Part shown: piece after piece, positions 19,602 through 28,843 of the stretch
How the letters are laid out: the number at the start of each line of letters is the position of its first letter
How positions within the stretch are numbered: position 1 is the stretch's first letter
Assembly: GCA_947630025.1 (NCBI GenBank)
Contig: CANRFZ010000008.1
Coordinates: forward strand, 1-64,000
Direction: 5' to 3'
Length of the DNA: 64,000 bases
Source: an uncultured Lachnospiraceae bacterium
Lineage (GTDB): Bacteria; Bacillota; Clostridia; Lachnospirales; Lachnospiraceae
Notes under the pieces: generated by a model
The model's database searches: none
The model's input: the letters and a program-made list of their open reading frames with translations, nothing else
Told to the model about the DNA's origin: nothing
Position numbers and translations under genes: made by a program

Positions 19602-20639
19602 ATGACGGCAAAACAGAAAAATATCGTAATCATTTCAATAACGTGTGTTATATTTATCGTGCTGATCGCGTTGTTCATCCTGTCATCCCACATTCCGTTA
19701 AACGACGCCGCGACCGTCGGCAACACCGCCGGCAACCTGAACAATAACGGCTATTTCTGCGAGTACGACGGACGTGTCTACTTCGCCAACGCCTATGACG
19801 GCTACTCCCTCTACTCGATGAACCCGGACGAAACGGATATCAAAAAGCTCCATAGCGGCGCGACTTCCTATATCAACGCCGGCGGCAGCTATCTGTACTA
19901 TGTGGCGGCGGGCGGCACGGACGACGGCGGGAGCGGCGCTTTCCGGGGCGCTTACGGCATCTACCGCAGCAGGCTCAACGGGCGCGGCGTCACCGGCATG
20001 GACAGATGTCACGTGGGCGGGATGCAGCTCTGCGGCAGCTATCTGTATTATATCAAAGTGGACAGCGACACCGCCATCTCTCTGGAAAAGCTCCGGATAG
20101 ACAAAAAAGACCAAAAGACGGTCAATCCCGACGCCATCATCAATCCCGCCTGCTATGCGGACGGCAGGATCTACTATGGCGGCACGGACGAAGACCACTT
20201 CCTGTACGCGCTGGACACCGCCTCCGACACCGCATCGGTCGTCTGGGAGGGGAATCTGTGGAATCCCATCCTGCAGAACGGCTATGTCTACTATATGGAC
20301 ATCCCGAACAACTACCGCCTGTGCCGCTATTCGCTCTATGACAATGTGGTGGAAATCCTGACCGAAGACCGTGTCGATCTGTTTAACGTATACCAGAATT
20401 ACATCTACTACCAGACCAGCAGCCGAACCGCACCGGCGCTGAAAAGAATGCTGGTCGACGGCAGCGAGCAGGAGATAGTGGCCTCCGGCGTCTACCAGAA
20501 TATCAATATCACTTCGCAGTATGTCTATTTCAATGCGTTCGGCGAACCCGCGCCGGTCTATCGGACGAGCACCTTCGGCGCCGTGAACGTGGCCTCCTTT
20601 GACGGCGCGATGCAGGCAGCCCTGGAAGAAACGGAATAA
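19602..20639 (+). CDS. Membrane-anchored DUF5050-type beta-propeller-like protein, 345 aa
   Basis: The start MTAKQKNIVIIS (19602) follows AGAGGAAACT and is preferred to an upstream in-frame GTG. One membrane segment (about residues 6-28) leaves the rest outside. The exterior consists of repeated blades rich in Tyr, such as GRVYFANAYDGYSLYSMN, GSYLYYVAAG, GSYLYYIKV, GRIYYGGTD and GYVYYMDI, as in DUF5050 proteins. These are thought to bind ligands or partners; no enzyme motif is seen. It stands alone, divergent from pheA and convergent with folBK. A perfect ATAAC-N4-GTTAT palindrome lies in its membrane-segment codons. Confidence 0.8.
   Translation: MTAKQKNIVIISITCVIFIVLIALFILSSHIPLNDAATVGNTAGNLNNNGYFCEYDGRVYFANAYDGYSLYSMNPDETDIKKLHSGATSYINAGGSYLYYVAAGGTDDGGSGAFRGAYGIYRSRLNGRGVTGMDRCHVGGMQLCGSYLYYIKVDSDTAISLEKLRIDKKDQKTVNPDAIINPACYADGRIYYGGTDEDHFLYALDTASDTASVVWEGNLWNPILQNGYVYYMDIPNNYRLCRYSLYDNVVEILTEDRVDLFNVYQNYIYYQTSSRTAPALKRMLVDGSEQEIVASGVYQNINITSQYVYFNAFGEPAPVYRTSTFGAVNVASFDGAMQAALEETE
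19638..19651. repeat. ATAAC-GTGT-GTTAT palindrome (perfect copy)
   Basis: Exact match to the recurring 14-bp palindrome; encodes Ile-Thr-Cys-Val in the membrane segment of the propeller-like protein. See the finding on this family. Confidence 0.7.
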
Positions 20640-20700
20640 GAACAGAAGCAAGCGCAGCCGCAGCCTCGCAGAAGGCAGCGCAGGCACCGGCTGCCGCGGC

Positions 20701-21510
20701 CTACAGTTCCTCCCGCAGCTTCTCTATCGTCATCCCGGTGAGCGGATGTCTCTCATAGGGCGCGATCTGCGCCAGCGGTTCTAAGACAAAAGCGCGGCGA
20801 CACATATCCGCGTGGGGAATCGTCAGTTCCTCCGTACACATCACGCAGTCTTCGTACAGAAGGATATCCAGATCCAGCGTTCGGGGCCCCCAGTGCACCG
20901 TCCGCTCCCGGTGGTGTTCCGCTTCGATCTCATGCAGCTTTTCCAATAGCATCATCGGCGTATACAGTGTCTCCAGCGCCACCGCGCCGTTGAGGAAATC
21001 GTCCTGTGCGACGCCGCCGTAGGGCTTGGTCTCTATCCAGTCGGAAACGCGGAGCACACGGCACTTTTCATCCGCCCGAAGCTGCGCCACCGCGCCGTCC
21101 AGATGCGCCCTGCGGTCGCCCATATTGGAACCGCAGGAGAGATAGGCCCTGCGCCACCCTCTGACGATCTTTACGGACACCGACCGGAACGGCAGGCCGA
21201 TAGGCGCCTCAGGCTTGCGCACCTCCAGCGTCACCCTGCGGATCAGGGGAAAAGCCAGCAATAACGCTTCCGCCGCCGTCTCCGCCACCGTCTCGATCAG
21301 CCGGCAGGTGTGCGTCTTCACGTATTCGTCCAAGAATCGGCAGACTTCCCCATAGTTCGTGGAGAGGCCCAGATCGTCCAGCGTGCCCGCGTTGCGCGTA
21401 TCCGTCTCCAGCACGGCATTGAGATAGAAGTTCTGTCCTTTTTCGGTTTCCTCCCGGTATACCCCATGATGGGCAAATACTTGGAGATCCTCTATGATAA
21501 TCTGATCCAT
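20701..21510 (-). CDS. folK: Fused dihydroneopterin aldolase / HPPK, 269 aa
   Basis: Two consecutive folate enzymes in one chain. Residues 1-115 are FolB (IIIEDLQVFAHHGVYREE; later KPEAPIG). From about 123 the FolK domain begins with RAYLSCGSNMGDRRAHL, and has the pterin/ATP loop RTVHWGPRTLDLDILLY and IPHADMCRRAFVLEPL. The enzyme converts dihydroneopterin to hydroxymethyl-dihydropterin and pyrophosphorylates it. Last gene of the folate run. Confidence 0.95.
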   Translation of the reverse strand: MDQIIIEDLQVFAHHGVYREETEKGQNFYLNAVLETDTRNAGTLDDLGLSTNYGEVCRFLDEYVKTHTCRLIETVAETAAEALLLAFPLIRRVTLEVRKPEAPIGLPFRSVSVKIVRGWRRAYLSCGSNMGDRRAHLDGAVAQLRADEKCRVLRVSDWIETKPYGGVAQDDFLNGAVALETLYTPMMLLEKLHEIEAEHHRERTVHWGPRTLDLDILLYEDCVMCTEELTIPHADMCRRAFVLEPLAQIAPYERHPLTGMTIEKLREEL

Positions 21511-21527
21511 ACTGCCTCCCGCCGCCG

Positions 21528-22337
21528 TCAGCCGCCGTCCCTGACCGCCTCGGCCATCCTGACGGCGCGCACATTCTCTTTCACATCATGCACCCTGACA
21601 AACATGGCGCCCCTGAGCGCCGCATAGACGCTGACCGCCAGCGTGCCCTCCAGACGCTCCTCCGGCGGCAGGTGCAGCGTATCGCCGATGACGGACTTCC
21701 GGCTGGCGCCCAGCAGCACCGGACATCCCAGCGTGTGCAGCAGATCCAGCCTGTTGATGACTTCCAGATTTTGGGCATAAGTCTTGCCAAAGCCCACCCC
21801 CGGATCAAGCACGATCTTCTCCATAGCGATCCCCGCCCGCTCCGCGATCTCCAGAGAAATCCGCAGATCGTCCAGCATCTCTCCCATCAGATCGCGGTAG
21901 ACCGCATCGCGCCGGTTGTGCATCAGGCAGCAGGGCGTCCCCGCAGCCGCGATTACCTCCGCCATCCTGTGATCATACCTAAGCCCCCAGATGTCGTTGA
22001 CCATATCCGCGCCCGCGCGGAGAGCCGCCTCCGCCGTCTGCGGCTTGTAGGTATCCACGGAGAGGGGAATGTCGATGCGGCTCTTTATCATTTCAATAAC
22101 AGGTGTTACTCTCTCGATTTCTTCCGCGGCAGGAACTTCCGTATAGCCCGGTCTGGTGGACTCCCCGCCGATATCCAGCACATCCGCGCCCTCCTCCGCC
22201 ATCTGCTGCGCCCGCCGCAGAATCCTGTCCGCCTCGCGGTATCTGCTGCCGCTATAAAAAGAGTCCGGCGTTACGTTTATGATCCCCATCACATAAGTGT
22301 GGCCCTGCGTCTGAAATTCCCTGCCGCCTATCTTCAT
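21528..22337 (-). CDS. folP: Dihydropteroate synthase, 269 aa
   Basis: Joins hydroxymethyl-dihydropterin pyrophosphate with p-aminobenzoate; the sulfonamide target. Motifs: [41 protein letters not shown], and [13 protein letters not shown], with KSVIG near the end. The start overlaps the folE stop by 4 bases (ATGA), so translation is coupled. A one-mismatch copy of the ATAAC-N4-GTTAT palindrome is at 22096-22109. Confidence 0.97.
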   Translation of the reverse strand: MKIGGREFQTQGHTYVMGIINVTPDSFYSGSRYREADRILRRAQQMAEEGADVLDIGGESTRPGYTEVPAAEEIERVTPVIEMIKSRIDIPLSVDTYKPQTAEAALRAGADMVNDIWGLRYDHRMAEVIAAAGTPCCLMHNRRDAVYRDLMGEMLDDLRISLEIAERAGIAMEKIVLDPGVGFGKTYAQNLEVINRLDLLHTLGCPVLLGASRKSVIGDTLHLPPEERLEGTLAVSVYAALRGAMFVRVHDVKENVRAVRMAEAVRDGG

Positions 22338-22900
22338 ACGCTTCCCCGCCTCAGCATCTCAAAGAAATACCGCTGCAGCGCCGGATTCTCCCGGAAACAT
22401 CCGCGGGCTGCCATCGTCACCGTGCGGCTGCCCGGCTTGGACACGCCGCGCATGGCCATGCACATATGCTCCGCCTCCACCATCACCATGACGCCCTGCG
22501 GCTTTAAGTACGCCATCACCGCCTCCGCGATCTGCGTCGTCATCTGCTCCTGAATCTGCAGCCTCCGGGCATAGACTTCCACCGTCCGCGCCAGCTTGCT
22601 CAGGCCCACCACCCTGCCGTCCGGCAGATAGGCGATATGCGCCTTGCCGTAAAAAGGCATCAGGTGATGCTCACAGGTGGAATAAAACGTGATATCCTTT
22701 TCCACCACAATCTCGTTGCTGTCCACCGCGAACGTCTTGGACAGGTGCACCGCAGCGTCGTCGTCCATCCCTCGGAAGATCTCCTCGTACATCCGCGCCA
22801 CCCGGTCCGGCGTCTCGCGGAGGCCCTCCCGGTTCACATCCTCCCCGATGCCCTCCAGCAGAAGCCGCACCGCTTCCTCAATTTTGTTCCGATCTACCAT
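22334..22900 (-). CDS. folE: GTP cyclohydrolase I, 188 aa
   Basis: Converts GTP to dihydroneopterin triphosphate, the first folate step. I set the start at [11 protein letters not shown] (22900) because AGGAGA sits 7 bases upstream; the alternative begins 7 codons earlier. Zinc and catalytic motifs are present: [24 protein letters not shown], and [12 protein letters not shown]. The 5' end overlaps folC by 23 bases. Confidence 0.97.
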   Translation of the reverse strand: MVDRNKIEEAVRLLLEGIGEDVNREGLRETPDRVARMYEEIFRGMDDDAAVHLSKTFAVDSNEIVVEKDITFYSTCEHHLMPFYGKAHIAYLPDGRVVGLSKLARTVEVYARRLQIQEQMTTQIAEAVMAYLKPQGVMVMVEAEHMCMAMRGVSKPGSRTVTMAARGCFRENPALQRYFFEMLRRGSV

Positions 22901-24212
22901 GTGTGTCTCTCCTGATCGCATCCCTGTGCTCTGCCGCGTCCATCAGCTCCCCCAGATAAGAGAGCGAGCCGAAGGCGACGATCACACAGTTTCTGTCCTG
23001 CCCCGCCAGCAGATAGGCCAGCTCCAGCGCCTCCTGCACACTGTCCGCCACCGTGACGCCGGCATGACAGCGCCGCACGGCCTGTGCCAGCTCGTAGGCA
23101 GATAACGCCCGTTCTTTTACAGGCGGCGTAACCGTGATGATGTGCTCCGCCAGATCACAGGTGCAGGCGATCACCCGCTCATATTCCTTGTCCCGCAGCA
23201 TCCCCATAATATAGAGAATCCGCCTGCCCGCAAAATAAAACCTGACGCTCTCCGCCAGACGTTTCGCCGCGTCCTCGTTGTGCGCGCCGTCCGCGATCAG
23301 CAACGGGTTCCGGCCCAGCACCTCGAATCTGCCGGGCCATCTCGCCTGCGCCATCCCCTGCCGCAGCGCTTCCCCGCTTACCGGATAGCCCAGTCCGCCC
23401 AGCGCCTCCAGCGTCTCCAGCGCGGTGACGGCATTTTCGATCTGGTACTTCCCCGCCAGCGAGATACGGATGTCCCGGTACGCCCCATAGCTGAACCGCT
23501 GCCCGTTGACGCCGTATTTGATCTTCTGCGCCTTGGCCGCGTCCGCCGTCACGAACGGCGCCTGATGCGCCTTGGCCGCCCGGCGGAGTATCTGCTCTGC
23601 CTCCGGCTGCTGCGCCGAGGATATTACATAACATCCGTTCTTTATAATGCCCGACTTCACGGAAGCGATCTTGTCCAGACTGTCGCCCAATATCTGCATA
23701 TGATCCATGCTGATCGACGTAAACACCGCCGCCAGCGTATTCTGCACGATATTGGTGGCATCCTCCGCGCCGCCCAGCCCGGTCTCCAATACTACCGGAT
23801 CGCACTTTTTTTCCAAAAAAAACAGAAACGCCGCCGCCGTCTCCATCTCAAAAGCAGTGGGAGCGTCCAGCCCCCGCGATACCATGCCGTCCGCCGCTTC
23901 CTTCACCTGTCCTATGATCCTGCACAGGGCCGCCTGCGAGATCATGCGTCCGTTGACCTGAAACCGCTCCCGGTACTCCCGTATGGCCGGCGAGAGATAC
24001 CGCCCCACCCGGTAACCGGCGCACTGCAGCACGGTGGACACAAAAGCCAGCACCGAGCCCTTGCCGTTCGTTCCCGCGATATGGACGAACCGCAGCCGAT
24101 CCTGCGGATTCCCCAGCGCCGCGCACAGTTCCCGCATCACGTCCAGTCCCATGACGCTGCCCCGCCTGCGCTGCATCTCCTCCATGTACTCTACCGTTTC
24201 CCTGTAATTCAC
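22878..24212 (-). CDS. folC: Folylpolyglutamate / dihydrofolate synthase, 444 aa
   Basis: Adds glutamate to folates. I start at GTG 24212 ([13 protein letters not shown]) because GGAGG lies 5 bases upstream and the longer frame would overlap the divergent gene. The Mur-ligase-like ATP loop is [10 protein letters not shown] (GTNGKGS at 47-53), followed by [22 protein letters not shown], and STEP-like blocks; the C-terminal domain has GAHNEDA. First gene of folC-folE-folP-folBK. No folA or pab gene is nearby. Confidence 0.93.
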   Translation of the reverse strand: MNYRETVEYMEEMQRRRGSVMGLDVMRELCAALGNPQDRLRFVHIAGTNGKGSVLAFVSTVLQCAGYRVGRYLSPAIREYRERFQVNGRMISQAALCRIIGQVKEAADGMVSRGLDAPTAFEMETAAAFLFFLEKKCDPVVLETGLGGAEDATNIVQNTLAAVFTSISMDHMQILGDSLDKIASVKSGIIKNGCYVISSAQQPEAEQILRRAAKAHQAPFVTADAAKAQKIKYGVNGQRFSYGAYRDIRISLAGKYQIENAVTALETLEALGGLGYPVSGEALRQGMAQARWPGRFEVLGRNPLLIADGAHNEDAAKRLAESVRFYFAGRRILYIMGMLRDKEYERVIACTCDLAEHIITVTPPVKERALSAYELAQAVRRCHAGVTVADSVQEALELAYLLAGQDRNCVIVAFGSLSYLGELMDAAEHRDAIRRDTHGRSEQN

Positions 24213-24273
24213 CGCCGCCTCCGAAAGTTCCGATCTTCTGTATAAATCCGCCCTGCGGGGCAATACTGCTGAT

Positions 24274-24675
24274 ATGAAAAAATGGCTGCACAACTATATA
24301 CACTGTGGTCTGCTGGGCTGGTTTCTGGAAATGATCTTCACCGCGTTCCACGCCTTCCGGCGCAGAGACCTGCGCCTCCCCTGCACGACCTCCCTGTGGA
24401 TGTTCCCCATCTACGGCCTGGGCGCGCTATTTGCGCCGCTCTGCCGCCTGCTGCGGCGTTTCCCTGTCATGATCCGCGGGCTGGTCTACACCTGCCTGAT
24501 CTTTACCGGGGAATACCTCACCGGCACATGGTTAAACAGACGCGGTCTGTGCCCATGGAACTACGAGCGTTCCAGATGGAATCTGTCCCATGTCATCCGT
24601 CTGGACTACGCGCCCTGCTGGTTTGCCACCGGTCTGTTGTTTGAACGCCTGCTGGCGGAAAACGAAAAGGATTAG
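24274..24675 (+). CDS. Small membrane protein of the putative ABC-transporter CmpB type, 133 aa
   Basis: Contains several hydrophobic stretches and the conserved run GLLGWFLEMIFTAFHAF, TSLWMFPIYGLGALFAPL, then GEYLTGTWLNRRGLCPWNYE. These match the PF06541-type family, annotated only as putative ABC-transporter type IV; the function is not established. It diverges from folC and its last four bases overlap the end of the next, convergent gene. Confidence 0.75.
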   Translation: MKKWLHNYIHCGLLGWFLEMIFTAFHAFRRRDLRLPCTTSLWMFPIYGLGALFAPLCRLLRRFPVMIRGLVYTCLIFTGEYLTGTWLNRRGLCPWNYERSRWNLSHVIRLDYAPCWFATGLLFERLLAENEKD

Positions 24676-25109
24676 TCGATGTCGTCGTCGATATCGTCCG
24701 CGTCGATATTTAACGTGTTCAGCGTGCGGCGGCGCCTGCGCGCCTCCTCGGACGCCCGCAGGATATAGTCCTTGACCTCTCTGGCGTGTTTGATATGCGT
24801 CAGGCTAAGCTGCGGATGCGTGTTGTCGCCCGTAAAGCAGGCCACCGTGCCCAGCCCGAAAATGCGCTCGCCGAGGCTCCTTAAAAGCTGCACATCCTGT
24901 ACCTTATATAAATAACAGTCGTTTTCTTTTGTGTTGAAAAATCCTTCGTCAATCGTGATCACGTCGTCCGTCACCGTATATTTGGTAAAAGTAAACGGAA
25001 GACCGAAAAACAACCAGCGTTTCCGCTCCACATACTTCCGGCTGTCTTCCTCTGCACCGCCGTCCTGCTCTTTTTCCGGCATATCGTTCTCTTTTTTCAG
25101 TTCTTCCAT
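24672..25109 (-). CDS. PH-domain (bPH2/YdbS-like) protein, 145 aa
   Basis: I start at MEELKKENDMPEKE (25109), behind GGGAGATTAGG. A charged N-terminus leads to FFGLPFTFTKYTVTDDVITIDEGFFNTKENDCYLYKV-type bPH2 sequence, and VQDVQLLRSLGERIFGLGTV, typical of YdbS-like PH domains. Here the usual membrane segments are missing, so it is probably cytoplasmic. The C-terminus is an Arg cluster followed by an Asp-rich tail. Role unknown. Confidence 0.8.
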   Translation of the reverse strand: MEELKKENDMPEKEQDGGAEEDSRKYVERKRWLFFGLPFTFTKYTVTDDVITIDEGFFNTKENDCYLYKVQDVQLLRSLGERIFGLGTVACFTGDNTHPQLSLTHIKHAREVKDYILRASEEARRRRRTLNTLNIDADDIDDDID

Positions 25110-25450
25110 CCTAATCTCCCTTCCGGAACGCCACAAATTCCTTTGTGATTTTCATACGGCTCATCTTTGGTCGCCGCGCACCTGACACCGCCCGGCATTG
25201 TCCGCGCCGTACCACATCCTCAACGTTCTCATTCTATCATCAATGCGGCCTTTTGGCAATACGCTCCCGCAAAAACCACGCGCCCGCACAGAGCGCGCCC
25301 GGAAAAATATTCGGAATGTTCTTGTCAAACCCGATTGTCCTGTGGTATGATGCTATATAGCATGAAACACAAAATATAGTTGTGCTCCGCGCATAAAGCA
25401 CAAATCCATGTGCACGCGGAACATAATCGAGACAGTAAGGAGGTTTTCGC
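25110..25450. promoter_or_regulatory. Intergenic region with nitroreductase promoter and operator-like palindrome
   Basis: Plus-strand promoter TTGTCA (25322-25327), 18 bp, TATGAT (25346-25351). A perfect 14-bp palindrome, ATGCTATATAGCAT (25350-25363), overlaps the -10 end and start site, the position of a repressor site. The leader can fold: TGCTCCGCG near 25383 with CGCGGAACA near 25417. AGGAGG precedes the gene. Nothing else is seen here. Confidence 0.6.
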
Positions 25451-25993
25451 ATGACGGCAAAAGACTGTATTCTGGGCCGCAGGAGCATCCGCAGATTCAA
25501 ACCCGATCCGGTTTCCCATGAGCTGCTGGAACAGATCGTGGGGACGGCTTCCTATGCCCCCAGTTGGAAACATACGCAGATCACCCGCTATATCGTTGTC
25601 GAAGGCAGCCTGAAGGAGACGATTGCCAGAGAAGGCACATCCCTCTATCCGCCCAACGGCACGATCATCTCCTCCGCACCGGTTCTGATCGCGGTTACGA
25701 TGATCAAAAACCGCAGCGGTTACGAGCGCGACGGTTCTTTCAGCACTCCCCGCGGCGACGGCTGGCAGATGTTTGACGCGGGCATCGCATCCCAGACATT
25801 CTGTTTGGCGGCCTATGAGCAGGGGCTTGGCTCCGTTATTTTCGGACTGTTCGATCAGGCAGCGATCGAGAAGCTGCTGGGCCTTCCCGAAGACAGGGAA
25901 CTGGTTGCACTGATCCCCGTAGGTTATCCCGACGAAACGCCGGCTGCTCCCAAGCGGAAACCGGTTACGGAATTATTATCCTATCAGACATAA
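25451..25993 (+). CDS. Nitroreductase-family FMN protein, 180 aa
   Basis: N-terminal motif [12 protein letters not shown] and [10 protein letters not shown] fit the flavin-binding loop of the nitroreductase fold; the C-terminal part has [12 protein letters not shown] and PVGYPDETP. Members reduce nitro compounds, quinones or flavins with NAD(P)H; the substrate cannot be told. Monocistronic, with its own promoter and a strong terminator. Confidence 0.9.
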   Translation: MTAKDCILGRRSIRRFKPDPVSHELLEQIVGTASYAPSWKHTQITRYIVVEGSLKETIAREGTSLYPPNGTIISSAPVLIAVTMIKNRSGYERDGSFSTPRGDGWQMFDAGIASQTFCLAAYEQGLGSVIFGLFDQAAIEKLLGLPEDRELVALIPVGYPDETPAAPKRKPVTELLSYQT

Positions 25994-26002
25994 CGGAAGA
26001 TG

Positions 26003-26035
26003 AAATAGGAGAGAACGATTCTCTCCTATTTTTTT
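26003..26035 (+). terminator. Intrinsic terminator of the nitroreductase gene
   Basis: Arms AAATAGGAGAGAA (26003-26015) and TTCTCTCCTATTT (26019-26031), then a T-run. Ten bases after the stop codon. Confidence 0.92.
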
Positions 26036-26214
26036 GCGCGGGCCTGGGCCGCCTGTCAGGTGCGGATGCCGTCCCCGCGCACGAAACGGAGGGCCGTCTG
26101 TGCCGGGAACGCCGCAGACCGGCCTGCCCCCGGTATGGACCGGACGGATTCCCGGACGGCGCGGCCTGCGCCGGACTGCCGCGGACACAGACGTTCCCGG
26201 AATGGAGGATTGCT
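26036..26214 (+). promoter_or_regulatory. Very GC-rich leader of pyrB with long-range inverted repeat
   Basis: No clear promoter is visible although the terminator just upstream demands one. CCGGGAACG (26103-26111) is the exact complement of CGTTCCCGG (26192-26200), which ends 3 bases before the GGAGG of pyrB; the 80 nt between contain repeated CCGGACGG and GCGGCC blocks and can fold strongly. It does not match the PyrR-binding consensus. Confidence 0.45.
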
Positions 26215-27132
26215 ATGAGACACTTAATGAACCCACTGGATTTTACCGTGGAGGAACTGGACAGGTTGTTTGATCTGGCGGAAGACATCGCCGCCTCGCC
26301 GTCCAAATACGCCCACGCCTGCGAGGGCAGGAAGCTGGCCACCTGTTTCTATGAACCGAGCACACGGACGCGGCTCAGCTTCGAGTCCGCGATGCTGAAT
26401 CTGGGCGGACAAGTGCTGGGCTTCTCCGACGCAGGCTCCTCCTCCGCGGCGAAAGGCGAAAGCGTGGCGGACACGATCAGGGTAATCTCCTGCTACGCGG
26501 ATATCTGCGCCATGCGGCACCCCAAGGAGGGCGCGCCGATGGTAGCGGCCAGCCGTTCCCGCATCCCCGTCATCAACGCCGGAGACGGCGGGCACCAGCA
26601 CCCCACCCAGACATTGACGGATCTGCTGACGATCCGCGCGCTCAAAGGGCGGCTCGACCACTTCACGATCGGGCTCTGCGGCGACCTGAAATTCGGGCGC
26701 ACGGTGCACTCGCTGATCGAGGCGCTGATCCGCTATCCCGGCATCCGCTTCTTCTTCATCTCCCCGCCGGAGCTGCGCGTGCCGGACTACATCACCGACT
26801 CCCTGAAAGAGAAGGGTATCGCATATGAGGAAGTCATCCGGCTGGAGGACTGTATGCCGGAGCTGGAACTGCTGTATATGACGCGCGTCCAGCGGGAGCG
26901 GTTCTTCAACGAGGAAGATTACGTCCGTTTAAAGGACTTCTACATCCTGAACAATGAGAAGATGGCGCTGGCCAAGGACGATATGCTCGTGCTGCACCCG
27001 CTTCCCAGAGTCAACGAGATCGCCGTGGAGGTGGACGACGATCCCCGCGCCGTCTACTTCAAGCAGGTGCAGTACGGCGTATATGTGCGCATGGCGCTGA
27101 TTCTGACGCTATTGGAAATCAAAGTCGAATAA
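26215..27132 (+). CDS. pyrB: Aspartate carbamoyltransferase catalytic chain, 305 aa
   Basis: Condenses carbamoyl phosphate and aspartate, the committed step of pyrimidine synthesis. Motifs: carbamoyl-phosphate loop [40 protein letters not shown] and HPLPRVNEI. Length matches the E. coli-type catalytic chain and, with pyrI next, it should form the allosteric holoenzyme. Confidence 0.97.
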   Translation: MRHLMNPLDFTVEELDRLFDLAEDIAASPSKYAHACEGRKLATCFYEPSTRTRLSFESAMLNLGGQVLGFSDAGSSSAAKGESVADTIRVISCYADICAMRHPKEGAPMVAASRSRIPVINAGDGGHQHPTQTLTDLLTIRALKGRLDHFTIGLCGDLKFGRTVHSLIEALIRYPGIRFFFISPPELRVPDYITDSLKEKGIAYEEVIRLEDCMPELELLYMTRVQRERFFNEEDYVRLKDFYILNNEKMALAKDDMLVLHPLPRVNEIAVEVDDDPRAVYFKQVQYGVYVRMALILTLLEIKVE

Positions 27133-27229
27133 GACAACTGCCGCACCGCATTAAATATTATATGTTATTTATAAAAACCGTATCATATATGACATTTTCT
27201 GACCGCATCACAGAAAGGAGTCTGACACT

Positions 27230-27670
27230 ATGCTGAACGTAGGAAAAATCGAAGAAGGTTTTGTGCTCGACCATATCGAGGCAGGCAAAAGCCTCGCCAT
27301 CTACCACCATCTGCAGTTGGACAAGCTGGACTGCACCGTGGCGATCATCAAGAACGCCCGCAGCAACAAGATGGGCAAAAAGGACATTTTAAAAGTGGAA
27401 TGCGATATCAACACGCTGGATCTGGACGTCCTCGCCTTTATCGACCACAACATCACCGTCAACGTGATCAAGGACGGCGAGATCGTCGATAAAAAGGTGC
27501 TGACGCTCCCGAAAGAGATCAAGCACATCATCAAATGCAAAAACCCCCGCTGTATCACGTCGATCGAGCAGGGGCTTCCACACATATTCGTACTGGCCGA
27601 TGAGAAAAAAGAAATCTACCGCTGCAAATACTGCGAGGAGAAAGCCGGCGATACGCCTTCCTCATGGTAG
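27230..27670 (+). CDS. pyrI: Aspartate carbamoyltransferase regulatory chain, 146 aa
   Basis: The N-terminal nucleotide-binding domain has GFVLDHIEAGKSLAIYHHL; the C-terminal zinc domain carries Cys residues in CKNPRC and CKYC, the four zinc ligands. It binds CTP/ATP and regulates PyrB. It follows pyrB after 97 AT-rich bases, which may hold an additional promoter, behind AAAGGAG. Confidence 0.97.
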   Translation: MLNVGKIEEGFVLDHIEAGKSLAIYHHLQLDKLDCTVAIIKNARSNKMGKKDILKVECDINTLDLDVLAFIDHNITVNVIKDGEIVDKKVLTLPKEIKHIIKCKNPRCITSIEQGLPHIFVLADEKKEIYRCKYCEEKAGDTPSSW

Positions 27671-27692
27671 AACAGAAGAAAGGAAAGCCTCG

Positions 27693-28772
27693 TTACGGCT
27701 TCTCCGGCTCGGTGCCTTTGACGACGGCCTCGAACTCGCCTCTGGCCAGCTCGAAGCATCTCATCAGTTTCGGGGAGAAAACGCCGCACTCGTTGTTGGT
27801 AATCATGCGGAACGCCTCCTCCGGTGTGAACGCCGACTTGTAGCACCGCTCCGTCACCAGCGCGTCATACACATCCGCCACCGAGACGATCTGCGCCGCG
27901 ATGGGGATCTCCTCGCCTTTGAGCCCGTCGGGATAGCCCCTGCCGTCATACCGCTCATGGTGGTGTCTGCAGATGTCATAGCTCACCTTGCCGTATTCGC
28001 CCTGCTGGATATCCGCCAGCATATCGATCACTTCACAGCCGCGTGTCGTGTGCGTCTTCATCGTCTCAAATTCTTCCGGCGTCAGTCTGCCGGGCTTCAA
28101 CAGGATCGCATCGGGTATCACGATCTTGCCCACATCATGCAGCGCCGCCGCGGATGTAATCATGCTGATCGTACTGTCGTCCAGATGATATTCCGGGTAC
28201 TCCCTCGCCACATATCTGGCCAGAATATTGGTAAACGTCTTCACGCGCTTTACGTGGTTGCCGGATTCCAGATTACGGAACTCCACCACGTTGCTCATCA
28301 CGTCTATGATCCGGTCGTTGATGCTCTGCAGCTCCTCCGCCTGCCTGCGCAGTACTTTGGTCTGCAGTTCCACCATTTCCTCCAGATGGCGCTTATTGTA
28401 ATACAGTTCGATGACGTTATTGGTACGCTGCTTTACGATAAAAGCGTCGAACGGTTTCTTGATGATATCGCTGACGCCCAGCCGGTACGCCTTGCGCTCG
28501 ATCTCGGTCGTCGCCTCCCCGGTGATCAACAGCACCGGGATGCTGTCCAGCCAGCCGCGCTTCTTCATCTCCTCCAGCACCGCCACGCCGTCCATCACCG
28601 GCATGACCACATCCAGCAGCACTACCGATACCGCTTCCGGCTTCTCGGCGATGATATCCAACGCCTCCCTGCCGTTGGCCGCCTGCACCGTATTTTCATC
28701 CTGAAATATTTCACACAAGATCTCTCTGTTGATGTCTACGTCATCGACGATCAAGATGGTTGGTTTTTTCAT
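27693..28772 (-). CDS. Response regulator with HD-GYP phosphodiesterase domain, 359 aa
   Basis: An N-terminal receiver (ILIVDDVDINRE, phospho-acceptor Asp54 in LLDVVMP, Lys near 103) is joined by a short coiled segment to an HD-GYP domain with LHDVGKIVIPD, HHHERYDGRGYPDGLKGEEIP and IVSVADVYDAL. RpfG-like proteins of this kind hydrolyse cyclic di-GMP. No kinase gene is adjacent. It lies 71 bp after pnp on the same strand; a strong hairpin sits between. Confidence 0.93.
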   Translation of the reverse strand: MKKPTILIVDDVDINREILCEIFQDENTVQAANGREALDIIAEKPEAVSVVLLDVVMPVMDGVAVLEEMKKRGWLDSIPVLLITGEATTEIERKAYRLGVSDIIKKPFDAFIVKQRTNNVIELYYNKRHLEEMVELQTKVLRRQAEELQSINDRIIDVMSNVVEFRNLESGNHVKRVKTFTNILARYVAREYPEYHLDDSTISMITSAAALHDVGKIVIPDAILLKPGRLTPEEFETMKTHTTRGCEVIDMLADIQQGEYGKVSYDICRHHHERYDGRGYPDGLKGEEIPIAAQIVSVADVYDALVTERCYKSAFTPEEAFRMITNNECGVFSPKLMRCFELARGEFEAVVKGTEPEKP

Positions 28773-28809
28773 GGAAACCTCCGTTCCTATATGGTGCGGC
28801 CTGCGCCTG

Positions 28810-28831
28810 CCCGCGGCGCATTTGCCGCGGG
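28810..28831. other. Strong GC hairpin after pnp
   Basis: CCCGCGGC, loop GCATTT, GCCGCGGG. It has no T-run, so it may protect the pnp 3' end or weaken read-through into the response regulator instead of acting as a full terminator. Confidence 0.6.
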
Positions 28832-28843
28832 CGCACAGTCTGT

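Noticed and set aside
26036..26214. PyrR attenuator before pyrB
   Set aside because: No PyrR anti-antiterminator consensus is present. The GC-rich fold is reported as a leader of unknown type.
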